From assembly GCF_039534975.1 (NCBI RefSeq), contig NZ_BAAAWH010000001.1, forward strand, positions 1,922,001 to 1,986,000: a stretch of 64,000 bases of DNA. The letters are read 5' to 3'. Position numbers and translations under genes: made by a program. Shown here piece after piece: positions 48,782 to 57,469 of this stretch. Positions within the stretch are counted from its first letter, which is position 1, and every line of letters begins with the position of its first letter. This DNA is from Microbacterium terregens (GTDB taxonomy: Bacteria; Actinomycetota; Actinomycetes; Actinomycetales; Microbacteriaceae). A model generated the notes under the pieces. That model was not told where the DNA came from. It saw only the letters and a list, made by a program, of their open reading frames with translations, and did not search any database.

Positions 48782-48863
48782 GTTGGCCTGCGCGGCCCCA
48801 TCCGGTCGCGGACGCGGGCCACCGACGGTCTGCTGGACCCGGCCGGGGGTGGAGAATCGAGCG

Positions 48864-49715
48864 GTGAAGATCCTCTCGATCCAGTCCGCCGTCGCCTACG
48901 GTCATGTCGGCAACTCCGCCGCCGTTTTTCCGCTCCAGCGGATCGGGGTCGAAGTGCTCCCGGTCTACACGGTGAACTTCTCCAACCACACCGGCTACGG
49001 CTCCTGGCGCGGTCCGATGGTCAGCCCCGACGATGTGCGCGACATCATCATCGGCATCGAGGAACGCGGCGTGATGGGTGAGATCGATGTCGTGCTGTCG
49101 GGCTATCAGGGCGGCGAGGGTATCGCCGATGTGATCCTGGACGCGGTCTCCCGGGTGAAAGCCGCCAATCCCGGTGCGCTGTACGCCTGCGATCCGGTCA
49201 TGGGCAACGCGAAGTCCGGATGCTTCGTCGCGCCCGCGATCCCGGTGCTCCTGCGGGACCGGGTCGTTCCTGCGGCCGACATCATCACGCCCAACCAGTT
49301 CGAGCTCGGATTCCTCACGGACACCGAGCCCGACACGATGGAATCGACCCTCGAGGCCGTGGACCGCGTCCGCGCCACCGGTCCCCGTGTCGTGCTCGTC
49401 ACCAGCGTCGAGCGTCCGGACCGCGAAGACGACACCATCGAGATGCTGGCGGTCGACGAGACCGGTGCGTGGATCGTGCAGACGCCGCTGCTGCCGATGA
49501 AGGCGAACGGGTCAGGCGATGTGACGGCAGCACTGTTCACTGCGCACTATCGACGGACCGGGGATGCCGCGGACGCCGTGGCGCGGACAGCATCCAGCGT
49601 CTTCGACCTGCTGGAGCGCACCTACCTGTCCGGAGATCGCGAACTGCAGCTCATCCAGTCGCAGGAGTCGTACGCGCACCCGCGCATGCAGTTCCAGGCT
49701 CGCCGCGTCCGCTGA
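48864..49715 (+). CDS. pdxY: Pyridoxal kinase PdxY
   Basis: A 283-residue ribokinase-fold enzyme phosphorylating pyridoxal to PLP in the salvage route. It starts at GTG 48864 ([31 protein letters not shown]), with GGAGAA eight bases upstream. [14 protein letters not shown] and [16 protein letters not shown] bind substrate, and the anion-hole aspartate is in [15 protein letters not shown]. It is divergent from the de novo pdxST genes, so both PLP routes are together. No PdxR-type regulator is adjacent. Confidence 0.95.
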   Translation: MKILSIQSAVAYGHVGNSAAVFPLQRIGVEVLPVYTVNFSNHTGYGSWRGPMVSPDDVRDIIIGIEERGVMGEIDVVLSGYQGGEGIADVILDAVSRVKAANPGALYACDPVMGNAKSGCFVAPAIPVLLRDRVVPAADIITPNQFELGFLTDTEPDTMESTLEAVDRVRATGPRVVLVTSVERPDREDDTIEMLAVDETGAWIVQTPLLPMKANGSGDVTAALFTAHYRRTGDAADAVARTASSVFDLLERTYLSGDRELQLIQSQESYAHPRMQFQARRVR

Positions 49716-49725
49716 CCTGCGCTCG

Positions 49726-50316
49726 TCAGTCGTACCAGGCGTCGGCCACGACACGGCGAACGTCGCCCAGGAGCTGCGGCAGGGCTTTGGTCTTGGCGAT
49801 GATCGGGAAGAAGTTCGCATCGGCCGTCCAGCGCGGCACGATGTGCTGGTGCAGATGACCATCGATCCCGGCACCGGCCACGTGCCCCTGGTTCATCCCG
49901 ATGTTGAATCCGTCGCACCGCGAGACCTTGCGCAGCACCTGCATTCCCCGTTGCGTGAGGGCACCGATCTCGGCGACCTCTTCCGGCGTGGCCTCGTCGT
50001 ACTGGGAGATGTGCCGATACGGGCACACCAGCAGGTGCCCGGAGTTGTACGGGTAGAGGTTCAGCAGCACGTAGGCGGTTTCACCGCGCGCGACGATCAG
50101 TGCGTCCTCGTCCGACATCTTCGGGGCGGCGCAGAACGGGCAGGCGTCGCGGAGCGGCTGCGGGCCCGCCTGGATATACGCCATCCGGTGGGGAGTCCAC
50201 AGCCGCTGGAACTCATCCGGCACGCCGGCCAGGGTGGCGGCGTCGACGAGTTCCGCGTCATCCGTCGGGCCCCCTTCGACTCGCTGCGCTCGCCCAGGGA
50301 CCGGGATCTCGCTCAC
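49726..50316 (-). CDS. HIT-family nucleotide-binding protein
   Basis: A 196-residue histidine-triad protein, probably an AP4A-type phosphorylase or hydrolase acting on nucleotides. The CPFC-type motif [12 protein letters not shown], the [10 protein letters not shown] lead-in and the HxHxH triad [12 protein letters not shown] are visible. It overlaps the thrS stop by four bases and follows thrS as in other actinobacteria. The first about 14 codons lie on a REP-like repeat at 50272-50305, so the N-terminus ([12 protein letters not shown]) seems repeat-derived. Confidence 0.92.
   Translation of the reverse strand: MSEIPVPGRAQRVEGGPTDDAELVDAATLAGVPDEFQRLWTPHRMAYIQAGPQPLRDACPFCAAPKMSDEDALIVARGETAYVLLNLYPYNSGHLLVCPYRHISQYDEATPEEVAEIGALTQRGMQVLRKVSRCDGFNIGMNQGHVAGAGIDGHLHQHIVPRWTADANFFPIIAKTKALPQLLGDVRRVVADAWYD
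50272..50305. repeat. REP-like repeat within the HIT coding sequence
   Basis: CCCTTCGACTCGCTGCGCTCGCCCAGGGACCGG: a form of the short repeat common in Microbacteriaceae. It encodes part of the N-terminus of the HIT protein on the minus strand, between the start codon and the conserved domain. Confidence 0.6.
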
Positions 50317-52331
50317 GCGAGGTCCTCCGCGGTGTTCACCAGCGCACGGCCAGAGATCGCAGCCAGGATCCGGTTCACGGCGTCATCGATCGGCACGCCG
50401 TTCTGTTGAGACCCGTCGCGGAATCGGAAGGACACGGTACCGCCGGCGCGGTCCTGCTCCCCCGCGATCAGCTGGAGTGGCACCTTCTGCGTCGTGTGGG
50501 TGCGGATCTTCTTCTGCATGCGATCGTCGCTGGCGTCGAGCTCCGCGCGCACGCCCTCGCGACGCAGCTTCACGATCACCTCGTTGAGGTAGTCCGCGTA
50601 TTCCTCGGCGACGGGGATGCCGACCACCTGCACCGGCGACAGCCAGACCGGGAATGCGCCGGCGTAGTGCTCCAGCAGGATCGCGAAGAACCGTTCGATC
50701 GAGCCCATCAGCGCACGGTGGATCATCACCGGCCGCTTCTTGGTCCCGTCGCGATCCGTGAATTCGAGGTGGAACCGCTCCGGAAGGTTGAAGTCCAGTT
50801 GCACGGTGGACAGCTGCCACGTGCGACCGATCGCGTCTTTGACCTTCAGATCGATCTTGGGTCCGTAGAAGGCCGCCTCGCCGGCGACCTCGGTGAGCTT
50901 CAGCCCGCTGGCGAGCGCGACGCGGCGCAGCGCGTCGGTCGCCTCGGCCCAGTGCGCCTCGTCGCCGATCCATTTCGACTTCTCGTCGTCGCGCATCGAC
51001 AACTCGAGTTCGAACTCGCTGAGCCCGAAGTCGCGCAGCAGCGACAGGACGAACTCCAGCACCTCCGCGACCTCGCCCTCCAGCTGCTCGGGCGTCACGA
51101 ACAGGTGTGCGTCGTCCTGGGTGAACCCTCGCACGCGGGTCAGACCGTGCAGAGCGCCGGAGAGCTCGTTGCGGTAGACCGTGCCGTTCTCCGCCAGACG
51201 CATCGGCAGGTCGCGGTAGCTGCGCGCCCGCTCCCGGTAGATCAGGATGTGCATCGGGCAGTTCATCGGCTTCAGGTAGTAGTCGACGCCCTGCTTGGTG
51301 ATCTCGCCGCTCTCGTCGCGCTCCTCATCCATGTGGATGGGCGGGAACATCCCCTCGGCGTACGTCACCAGGTGGTTCGACTCGATGAACAGGTCCTTCT
51401 TGGTGATGTGCGGGGTGTACACGTAGCTGTATCCGGCCGCGCGGTGGCGGTGCAGGGCGTGCTGTTCCATCTCCTGCCGGACGATTCCGCCGCGAGGATG
51501 CCACACCGACAGCCCGGAGCCGACCTCTTCGGGGAACGAGAAGAGGTCCAGCTCCTTGCCGAGGCGGCGGTGATCGCGCTTTGCTGCCTCCTCGAGGCGC
51601 TGCTGGTACGCGCGAAGCTCATCCTTGGAGGGCCAGGCGGTGCCGTAGATGCGCTGCAGCTGCGGGTTCTTCTCACTGCCCCGCCAGTACGCGGCGGCGA
51701 TGCGGGTCAGATCCCAGCCATTGCCGATCAGGCGGGTGCTCGGCAGGTGCGGCCCCCGGCACAGGTCCTTCCAGACGACTTCGCCGTCGCGGTTCACATT
51801 GTCGTAGATGGTCAGCTCGCCCGCGCCGACCTCGACGGAGGCGCCCTCGGCGGCCTCCTTGCCCGAGCCCGTGCCGCCCTTGAGGCCGATCAGTTCGAGT
51901 TTGAACGGCTCGGCGGCCAGCTCGGCTCGTGCCTCGTCGTCGCTCACCACGCGTCGGACGAACCGCTGGCCTTCGCGGACGATGCGCTGCATCTCCTTGG
52001 AGATCGCCTTCACATCGTCAGGGGTGAAGGGCTCCTTCACCCCGAAGTCGTAGTAGAAGCCGTCGGTGATCGGCGGGCCGATCCCGAGGTTGGCCTGCGG
52101 GTTGATCCGCTGCACGGCTTGTGCGAGCACGTGCGCCGCCGAGTGGCGCAGGATCGCCAGACCCTCAGGGCTGTCGATCGCGATGGGCTCGACGGAGTCG
52201 GTCTCGGCGACGGTGGTGGCTAGGTCCTTCAGCTCGCCGTTGACGCGCAGCGCAACGACGGAGCGGTCGGGGAAGAGGGCGAATCCGTCGGCGGGATAGT
52301 TAACGTCCGGCGAGAGGGTGGCGTCAGTCAA
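50313..52331 (-). CDS. thrS: Threonine--tRNA ligase
   Basis: A 672-residue class-II synthetase. It has the N-terminal TGS region ([12 protein letters not shown]), the [11 protein letters not shown] editing-domain histidine motif, the zinc ligands ([10 protein letters not shown] and later H), motif 2 around [23 protein letters not shown] and motif 3 [23 protein letters not shown] at 52331 is preferred because GGAGAG lies five bases upstream; another TTG at 52358 would add nine residues. A leader with a short Thr-containing ORF and hairpin precedes it. Confidence 0.95.
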   Translation of the reverse strand: MTDATLSPDVNYPADGFALFPDRSVVALRVNGELKDLATTVAETDSVEPIAIDSPEGLAILRHSAAHVLAQAVQRINPQANLGIGPPITDGFYYDFGVKEPFTPDDVKAISKEMQRIVREGQRFVRRVVSDDEARAELAAEPFKLELIGLKGGTGSGKEAAEGASVEVGAGELTIYDNVNRDGEVVWKDLCRGPHLPSTRLIGNGWDLTRIAAAYWRGSEKNPQLQRIYGTAWPSKDELRAYQQRLEEAAKRDHRRLGKELDLFSFPEEVGSGLSVWHPRGGIVRQEMEQHALHRHRAAGYSYVYTPHITKKDLFIESNHLVTYAEGMFPPIHMDEERDESGEITKQGVDYYLKPMNCPMHILIYRERARSYRDLPMRLAENGTVYRNELSGALHGLTRVRGFTQDDAHLFVTPEQLEGEVAEVLEFVLSLLRDFGLSEFELELSMRDDEKSKWIGDEAHWAEATDALRRVALASGLKLTEVAGEAAFYGPKIDLKVKDAIGRTWQLSTVQLDFNLPERFHLEFTDRDGTKKRPVMIHRALMGSIERFFAILLEHYAGAFPVWLSPVQVVGIPVAEEYADYLNEVIVKLRREGVRAELDASDDRMQKKIRTHTTQKVPLQLIAGEQDRAGGTVSFRFRDGSQQNGVPIDDAVNRILAAISGRALVNTAEDLA

Positions 52332-52393
52332 AGGACTCTCCAGAGGTGGCAGGATCAAGGCAGCTCAGCTTCAGGCGCGCACAGCGCCCCGCC

Positions 52394-52475
52394 CGCTCAG
52401 GCACTGAGCGTTCGCGTGCCGGCGGCGACGATGGTCGCAGTCGGCGGTTGGCGCAATCCCATGCCTGTCAGTCTA
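52394..52475 (-). promoter_or_regulatory. Candidate threonine leader peptide and hairpin before thrS
   Basis: On the minus strand TAGACT (52475-52470) is followed by seven bases and an ATG at 52462. This opens a 21-codon ORF ending TGA at 52397; four of its residues are threonine, two as ACG-CGA-ACG at the base of a hairpin. The hairpin CGCTCAG-TGC-CTGAGCG (52394-52410) is a perfect 7-bp stem. Its left arm can also pair with CTGAGC at 52363-52368, near the thrS start, giving mutually exclusive folds. This resembles attenuator architecture, but the assignment is inference. Confidence 0.4.
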
Positions 52476-52486
52476 GTTGCGCCGCC

Positions 52487-53152
52487 TCAGAGGTGCTTGA
52501 GCGCTTCACGTCGGCTGAGCGGACTCAGCTCGTGCGTCTGGGTGTAGGTGCGCACCCACTCCGGATGCACACGCGCGCACTCGCGCAGAGCCCAGCCGAT
52601 CGCCTTTCTGACGAAGAACTCGCGATCGGCGAGATTCGACTGAATCACCTCTGCCAGCACATCGAGGTCGACGCGATCACGCCTCCCGAGCTGGGAGATG
52701 ATCGCGATTCGCCGGACCCACATGTCCTCATCCGTGCTCCAACGCCGCACGAGCTCGGCCGTGACCGCCGGCTCGCGGTCGTGAAGGCCGGCGAGGCGGT
52801 GGGAGAGTTCGTCGGTGTAGTCCCACCAGCGCCCCGTCCGCACCATGTGCTCGATCAGCGGAACCACCGCCTGATCGGCCGAGGCGCCGTCCACACCGAG
52901 CAGCGCCATCGCGGCATAGCGTTCCTCCCGGTAGGACGCGGAGTCCCAGAGTTCGCGGGCGGCATCCCTGAGGCCGGCTGCGGTTGCGACGCCCGCGGCT
53001 TTCGCGGCCGCGCGAGTGAGTCGCCGGACATCCGGTAGCCGTACGCCGAGGAAGGGCATCGACGACTTCATGTACGCCTGCTGGCCGGGCGCGCGGGAGG
53101 GGTCCGCTGCCGACCTCAGCGCGGCCCGGATGCTGTCGGCGAGGTCGCTCAC
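52487..53152 (-). CDS. AlkD-like DNA alkylation repair protein
   Basis: A 221-residue HEAT-like repeat protein of the AlkC/AlkD DNA glycosylase family, which excises alkylated bases. Typical elements are YMKSSMPFLGVRLPDVRRL, YREERYAAMALL, RTGRWWDYTDELSHRLAG with the conserved tryptophan/aspartate, and WVRRIAIISQLGRR followed by FFVRKAIGWALRECA. Start is GTG at 53152. It lies between thrS and a DUF222/HNH gene. The end includes the candidate thrS leader promoter. Confidence 0.9.
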   Translation of the reverse strand: MSDLADSIRAALRSAADPSRAPGQQAYMKSSMPFLGVRLPDVRRLTRAAAKAAGVATAAGLRDAARELWDSASYREERYAAMALLGVDGASADQAVVPLIEHMVRTGRWWDYTDELSHRLAGLHDREPAVTAELVRRWSTDEDMWVRRIAIISQLGRRDRVDLDVLAEVIQSNLADREFFVRKAIGWALRECARVHPEWVRTYTQTHELSPLSRREALKHL

Positions 53153-53330
53153 GCGCTACTCCGTTTCGATGATGGCGATCGGGCACGCCCCGTCTCGTCC
53201 CACTGATTGCTTCGCCGCGAGGCCCCGGTCGCGGGCGTGCGACACGCGTCAACGCTAGTGGGACGCGGCCATCTGAGGACGGGAAGTCGCGGCCGTTTCG
53301 ACCTCTTGGATGTCGGAGGCCCTGAGCACA

Positions 53331-54755
53331 ATGGGGTGTATGAGTAGCCGCGCGATCGCCGCCAGGGAGCGGGCGGATGCGCGGTTGGCGGTATTGCTGC
53401 CGGAGCTGGTGCGGGTGCGGCGGGAGGTGGCGCGGTTGGCGGCGGCGGAGGTGGAGCTGCTGGCCGAGGCGCAGCTGGTCGCGGCGGATTGGGCGGCCGA
53501 GGAGGATCCGGATGCGACCAGCGCGGCGGAGTTCCCGTTCCGCTCGGTGGCGGCCGAGATCGGGGCGGCATGGCGGGTCAGTGACCGCACCGTGCAGCGC
53601 CGACTCGGGGAGGCTTCGGTCCTGGTCGGCGAGTACGACCAGACGCTCGGGGCGCTGGCGGCCGGGGAGATCTCGGCGGCGCATGCGCGGATCATCGTGA
53701 CGGCCGGGGCGGTGATCGACCGACCCGAGTTGCGGGCGGAGTTCGAAGGGTCGGTGCTGGCGTACGCGAAGGCGGAGTCCGCGTCCCGGTTGGCTCCGAT
53801 CGCGCGGCGGCGGGCGGAGTGGTTCGCCGAGTCCACGATCGATGACCGGCACCGGCGTGCCCGGGCGGGGCGGCGCGTGTGGGTGAGTGATCTTGACGAT
53901 GCGATGTCCGAGGTGCGGGCGATCGTGCCGTCGGTGATCGCGCACGGCATCCACGACCGGCTCACCCGGCTCGCCCGCCGCGTACAGGACGCGCGGGACG
54001 GTGGGGATGCGGACGCCGTGGACGTGACCGATACCGCGCGCGCCGCGGACGCGACGGCTGCCGCGGATGCCGGGGAACCTTTACTGGGAGGCTGGGGCCA
54101 GGACGGCCCAGACGTTGCAGGGGCCGACACCCGGTCCCTGGATGAGGTGCGGGCGGATATCTTCGCGGACCTACTGCTGGCCGCCGACCCGGTCGCGCAC
54201 ACCGGTTCGAGCGGGCTGGGCGCGATCCACGCCACCGTGCAGATCACCGTGCCGGTGCTGTCGCTGATCGGGGACGATGTCGCGGATCCGTTCGAGCTGG
54301 CGATGCTGGAGGGGCGGTGCCCGATTGATGCGCAGACCGCGCGGGTCCTGACCGCGGACGCACCCGGCTGGGACCGGGTCCTGACCCACCCGATCAGCGG
54401 GGCGGTGCTCGGGGTGGACCGCTACCGGCCCAGCGAAGAACTGCGCCGGCATCTGCGGGTCCGCGACCGGCACTGCCGGTTCCCAGGCTGTCGGATCCCA
54501 GCCCGACGATGCGATACCGATCACACCCTGGACCACGCCGCCGGCGGGGAGACCACCGCGCAGAATCTCGCGCACCTGTGTCGGCGACATCACACCCTGA
54601 AACACCACACAGCCTGGACCGTCCGACAACACGGCGGTGGGGTCCTGGAATGGACCAGCCCCACCGGCCGCCGCTACACCGACACCCCGACCAGCACCAT
54701 CGCCTTCGCACCCGACCCCGAGTGCGAACTCCAGCCTGAACCCGCACCGTTCTGA
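53331..54755 (+). CDS. DUF222 / HNH endonuclease domain protein
   Basis: A protein of 474 residues (ATG at 53331; alternatives at 53310 and 53340). The N-terminal half is the helical DUF222 domain (ARLAVLLPELVRVRREVARL, AAEIGAAWRVSDRTVQRRLGEA, GEISAAHARIIV). The C-terminus is an HNH nuclease: CRFPGCRIPARRCDTDHTLDH with the Cys pair and catalytic His, then NLAHLCRRHHTLKH. Actinobacteria carry many paralogues, often as homing-type or mobile genes; function here is not established. It lies beside a tRNA cluster. Confidence 0.88.
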   Translation: MGCMSSRAIAARERADARLAVLLPELVRVRREVARLAAAEVELLAEAQLVAADWAAEEDPDATSAAEFPFRSVAAEIGAAWRVSDRTVQRRLGEASVLVGEYDQTLGALAAGEISAAHARIIVTAGAVIDRPELRAEFEGSVLAYAKAESASRLAPIARRRAEWFAESTIDDRHRRARAGRRVWVSDLDDAMSEVRAIVPSVIAHGIHDRLTRLARRVQDARDGGDADAVDVTDTARAADATAAADAGEPLLGGWGQDGPDVAGADTRSLDEVRADIFADLLLAADPVAHTGSSGLGAIHATVQITVPVLSLIGDDVADPFELAMLEGRCPIDAQTARVLTADAPGWDRVLTHPISGAVLGVDRYRPSEELRRHLRVRDRHCRFPGCRIPARRCDTDHTLDHAAGGETTAQNLAHLCRRHHTLKHHTAWTVRQHGGGVLEWTSPTGRRYTDTPTSTIAFAPDPECELQPEPAPF

Positions 54756-54911
54756 CGGTGCTCGCAGTGAGCCTCCACCGGGTCGATCACCCTACGCCCG
54801 TTGCGGCCACCGATTGATTGCGATTCCGCTGGCGTCCTCTGAGCTCACCGATTCGCCCGGATGTCCCACGTATGACCCACGCGGCGCCTACGAACCCCGG
54901 GTAGAAACCAA

Positions 54912-54937
54912 GAAACCCCCGGTAAACCGGGGGTTTC
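54912..54937. terminator. Bidirectional terminator between HNH gene and tRNA-Val
   Basis: GAAACCCCCGGT and ACCGGGGGTTTC form a perfect 12-bp stem with a 2-base loop, followed by T-rich sequence on both sides (CTCTC / TTGGTTTC). It lies just past tRNA-Val(GAC) on the minus strand. Confidence 0.75.
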
Positions 54938-54943
54938 TCTCTG

Positions 54944-55015
54944 TGGGCGATACTGGGATCGAACCAGTGACCTCTTCCGTGTCAGGGAAGCGCGCTACCG
55001 CTGCGCCAATCGCCC
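54944..55015 (-). tRNA. tRNA-Val (anticodon GAC)
   Basis: Cloverleaf starting GGGCGATTGGCGCAGCGG and closing with ATCGCCC plus discriminator A. The anticodon stem CTTCC/GGAAG encloses loop CTGACAC, anticodon GAC. TTCGATC forms the T-loop. CCA is not encoded. It is the last gene of a Gly-Cys-Val transcript. Confidence 0.93.
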
Positions 55016-55070
55016 GAATTCGTGCTGGCCGGTCGGGACCGGGAGTGATGGTGACTGTGGGGTGACCGTA

Positions 55071-55144
55071 TGGAGGTGGCGACGGGATTCGAACCCGTGT
55101 AAACGGCTTTGCAGGCCGGTGCCTAGCCGCTCGGCCACGCCACC
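55071..55144 (-). tRNA. tRNA-Cys (anticodon GCA)
   Basis: Starts GGTGGCGTGGCCGAGCGGCT; the anticodon loop CTGCAAA gives anticodon GCA. The T-arm is CGGGTTCGAATCCCG and the 3' end is GCCACCTCCA, so the discriminator is U, as expected for Cys, and CCA is encoded. Middle gene of the Gly-Cys-Val cluster. Confidence 0.95.
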
Positions 55145-55200
55145 GCGTGTGGTTTGACCCCACGTGAAGCGATCCCTCCGAAGAGGGATCCCAACACTCG

Positions 55201-55273
55201 AGCGGATGACGAGACTCGAACTCGCGACCCCAACCTTGGCAAGGTTGTGCGCTACCAACTGCGCTACATCCGC
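55201..55273 (-). tRNA. tRNA-Gly (anticodon GCC)
   Basis: Starts GCGGATGTAGCGCAGTTGG with a 7-bp acceptor stem closed by CATCCGC plus U. The anticodon stem AACCT/AGGTT with loop TGCCA gives GCC. CCA is not encoded. First gene of the minus-strand cluster, behind a recognisable promoter. Confidence 0.95.
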
Positions 55274-55303
55274 GTTTCCCGGATTGCTCCGGGCGCTTCC
55301 ATG

Positions 55304-55332
55304 ACTTTAGCCGATCCATGGCGCCCTGCAAA
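55304..55332 (-). promoter_or_regulatory. Promoter of the tRNA Gly-Cys-Val genes
   Basis: On the minus strand TTTGCA (55332-55327) and TAAAGT (55309-55304) are 17 bases apart. Transcription would start about 24 bases before tRNA-Gly. Confidence 0.55.
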
Positions 55333-55392
55333 ACCATCGTCGGCTCGCGCGTGTCACGTGCCGGGCAGTTCGTCGGCGCCCGACGCATCCGG

Positions 55393-55398
55393 TAAGAT
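55393..55398 (+). promoter_or_regulatory. Candidate -10 element of tRNA-Val(CAC)
   Basis: TAAGAT, 24 bases before tRNA-Val(CAC) on the plus strand, in the gap with the divergent Gly-Cys-Val promoter. The -35 is unclear. Confidence 0.5.
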
Positions 55399-55422
55399 CG
55401 GAAGCCGACCCCGCAGGGTCAT

Positions 55423-55495
55423 GGGCGATTGGCGCAGTTGGTAGCGCGCTTCCTTCACACGGAAGAGGTCATCAGTTCGAGTCTGGTATCGCCCA
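55423..55495 (+). tRNA. tRNA-Val (anticodon CAC)
   Basis: GGGCGATTGGCGCAGTTGG start, 7-bp acceptor stem closed by ATCGCCC plus A. The anticodon stem CTTCC/GGAAG with loop TTCACAC gives CAC. The T-loop is TTCGAGT. CCA is not encoded. It is divergent from the Gly-Cys-Val group and nearly identical to the Val(GAC) gene outside the D, anticodon and T arms. Confidence 0.94.
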
Positions 55496-55511
55496 CCGAA
55501 GTCTCCGGATG

Positions 55512-56048
55512 TCAGTTGTCCACCGGCCAGCCGTAGCGGCGATGCAGCGCGTCCGCGACGCGGGCGAACCTCTCGCGATCGAGTGCGGATGCCTCGCGAC
55601 GCATGCCGTCCGCATGGACGCTGTAGATCTGCTCGACGTCGACCCATGACGGGCGCCCCTGCGAATCCCACGGACCCGCGCCGATGCTGAGGAAGTCTCG
55701 ATCCCCCTCGTGAGACTTGCTCGTCAGCCGCACGGCGCAGACCCGCTGATCGTCGGCGTGTCGACCGATGATCAGGACCGGACGGTCCTTGCCGCGGCCG
55801 TCGTTCTCCGTGTACGGCACCCATGTCCAGACGATCTCGCCCGCATCCGGTTCGCCATCGCGATCTGGTGCGTAGCTGATACGCAACCCGTTCTTGGGAG
55901 GCGGTGCGATCTCGATCGTCGCGGTCGCCGCGTCTTGCCCGGGTCGGTCTCCGAGCGCGGCGTCAGGCAGTGGCAGCGGTCGTCGGGTCTGCGGCGTCGG
56001 ACGGAAGAGGCGCGTGAGCGCGCTGAGGAAGCCTCGTCGTTCAGTCAC
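55512..56048 (-). CDS. PemK/MazF-like toxin-type protein, no antitoxin gene adjacent
   Basis: A 178-residue protein. The first about 65 residues are a Pro/Arg-rich variable leader. Then GEIVWTWVPYTENDGRGKDRPVLIIGR matches the start of the PemK/MazF fold, an SH3-like barrel of mRNA-cleaving toxins; RVCAVRLTSK and SWVDVEQIYSV follow. Related stand-alone PemK-like genes are common in actinobacteria and may not be toxic. No small antitoxin ORF was found in the 81 bases upstream. It is convergent with tRNA-Val(CAC), ending 16 bases away. Confidence 0.75.
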   Translation of the reverse strand: MTERRGFLSALTRLFRPTPQTRRPLPLPDAALGDRPGQDAATATIEIAPPPKNGLRISYAPDRDGEPDAGEIVWTWVPYTENDGRGKDRPVLIIGRHADDQRVCAVRLTSKSHEGDRDFLSIGAGPWDSQGRPSWVDVEQIYSVHADGMRREASALDRERFARVADALHRRYGWPVDN

Positions 56049-56080
56049 GGGTTCACACTATGCGCCGCCCCTGGGCGCAT

Positions 56081-56115
56081 CGGAAGGGCGCCGCGGTATC
56101 CGCGACGCCCTTCCG
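56081..56115 (-). terminator. Hairpin terminator downstream of amt
   Basis: CGGAAGGGCG and CGCCCTTCCG form a 10-bp outer stem, with CGCGG/CCGCG as an inner stem. It lies 15 bases past the amt stop. A second small hairpin (56060-56080) follows before the PemK-like gene. Confidence 0.6.
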
Positions 56116-56129
56116 ATGCAGCGATGGTG

Positions 56130-57350
56130 TCAGTCGACGAGGGCGTAGCCCTCTTCGCCGTGCACCACGGTGTCGACGCCGGCGATCTCGTCCTCGTTCT
56201 TGACGCGGAAGCCCATCGTCTTCTCGATCGCGAAGCCGATGAGGAGCGCGACGATGAAGGAGTAGACCATAACCCCGACTGCAGCGATGACCTGGAGGAT
56301 CAGCTGCTCCCAGCCGCCACCGAGGAGCAGGCCGGTCTCGGTGGCGAAGAAGCCGAGGTAGATCGTTCCGATCAGGCCGCCGACGAGGTGGATGCCCACG
56401 ACGTCGAGCGAGTCGTCGAAGCCGAGCTTCCACTTCAGCTCGATCGCCAGTGCGCAGACCGCGCCGGTGACGACGCCGAGCAGGAGCGCCCAACCGGGAG
56501 CGAGGTTCGCGCAGGCCGGCGTGATCGCGACGAGGCCGGCGACGGCTCCGGACGCGGCACCGACCGAGGTCGCCTTGCCGTCCTTGAGCTTCTCGACGAC
56601 GAGCCAGCCGATGATCGCAGCGGCGGTGGCTCCGATCGTGTTGATCACGATGAGGCCGACGCTGGAGTCTGCGGTGCCGAGCAGGTTGAACGTGCCTTCG
56701 GCGCCCGCGTTGAAGCCGAACCAGCCGAACCACAGGATCGCCGCGCCGAGCATGACGAGCGGAACGTTGTGCGGCTTGTGGATGCCCTTCTGGAAGCCGA
56801 TTCGCTTGCCCAGCACGAGCGCCAGAGCGAGTGCTGCCGCACCGGCGTTGATGTGGACCGCCGTTCCGCCGGCGTAGTCGATGACGCTGGTGGAGAAGCC
56901 GAAGGTTTCACCGAGGCTCATGATCCACCCGCCGCCCCACACCCATGCCGCCACCGGGAAGTAGACCAGCGTCACCCAGACGCCCGCGAAGATCAGCCAT
57001 GCGCCGAACTTGGCGCGGTCGGCGATGGCGCCCGAGATCAGTGCGACGGTGATGATCGCGAACGTCGCTCCGAACGCGACGCCGACCAGCGTGTCGCTGT
57101 CGGCCGTCGCCAGACCGAAATCGGAGAAGGGGTTGCCGGCGAACTCCCACGGGGAGCTGACGGCGCTCATGTTGAACCCGTAGAGGATCCAGAGCACGCT
57201 CACGAGGCCGAGGGCCCCAAAGCTCATCATCATCATGCTGACGACGCTTTTCGCCTTGACGAGGCCGCCGTAGAAGAAGGCCACACCCGGTGTCATAAAG
57301 AGCACTAGTGCTGTCGCGGCGACAGACCATGCCAGGTTTCCGCTATCCAT
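56130..57350 (-). CDS. amt: Ammonium transporter (AmtB type)
   Basis: A 406-residue transporter with eleven membrane helices. Signature parts are FMTPGVAFFYGGLVKAKSVVSMMMMSF and DYAGGTAVHINAGAAALALAL, containing one pore histidine (first of the His pair), with the second in DVVGIHLVGGLIGTIY. It moves ammonium/ammonia. ATG at 57350 has GAGG six bases upstream; a second ATG at 57362 is possible. GlnR-type boxes at 57470-57527 suggest induction under nitrogen limitation. glnK and glnD, often next to amt in actinobacteria, are absent. Confidence 0.95.
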   Translation of the reverse strand: MDSGNLAWSVAATALVLFMTPGVAFFYGGLVKAKSVVSMMMMSFGALGLVSVLWILYGFNMSAVSSPWEFAGNPFSDFGLATADSDTLVGVAFGATFAIITVALISGAIADRAKFGAWLIFAGVWVTLVYFPVAAWVWGGGWIMSLGETFGFSTSVIDYAGGTAVHINAGAAALALALVLGKRIGFQKGIHKPHNVPLVMLGAAILWFGWFGFNAGAEGTFNLLGTADSSVGLIVINTIGATAAAIIGWLVVEKLKDGKATSVGAASGAVAGLVAITPACANLAPGWALLLGVVTGAVCALAIELKWKLGFDDSLDVVGIHLVGGLIGTIYLGFFATETGLLLGGGWEQLILQVIAAVGVMVYSFIVALLIGFAIEKTMGFRVKNEDEIAGVDTVVHGEEGYALVD

Positions 57351-57469
57351 GAGAGTCCTCATCCATGTGTCGTGTTACTCAGTGCCCCGGGGCCGCCGCG
57401 GGGTCGGGTCGCGGCTGTTCGGGCGAGGCCAGTCTGACGAGCGGGAGTTTCCGGCGACGGGTAGGTCGT

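Noticed and set aside
52332..52486. T-box riboswitch before thrS
   Set aside because: The conserved T-box sequence (GGTGGNACCGCG type) is absent; the leader instead suggests a peptide-type attenuator.
56049..56129. Antitoxin gene upstream of the PemK-like gene
   Set aside because: Only 81 bases separate it from amt, filled by two hairpins; there is no open frame with a ribosome site.
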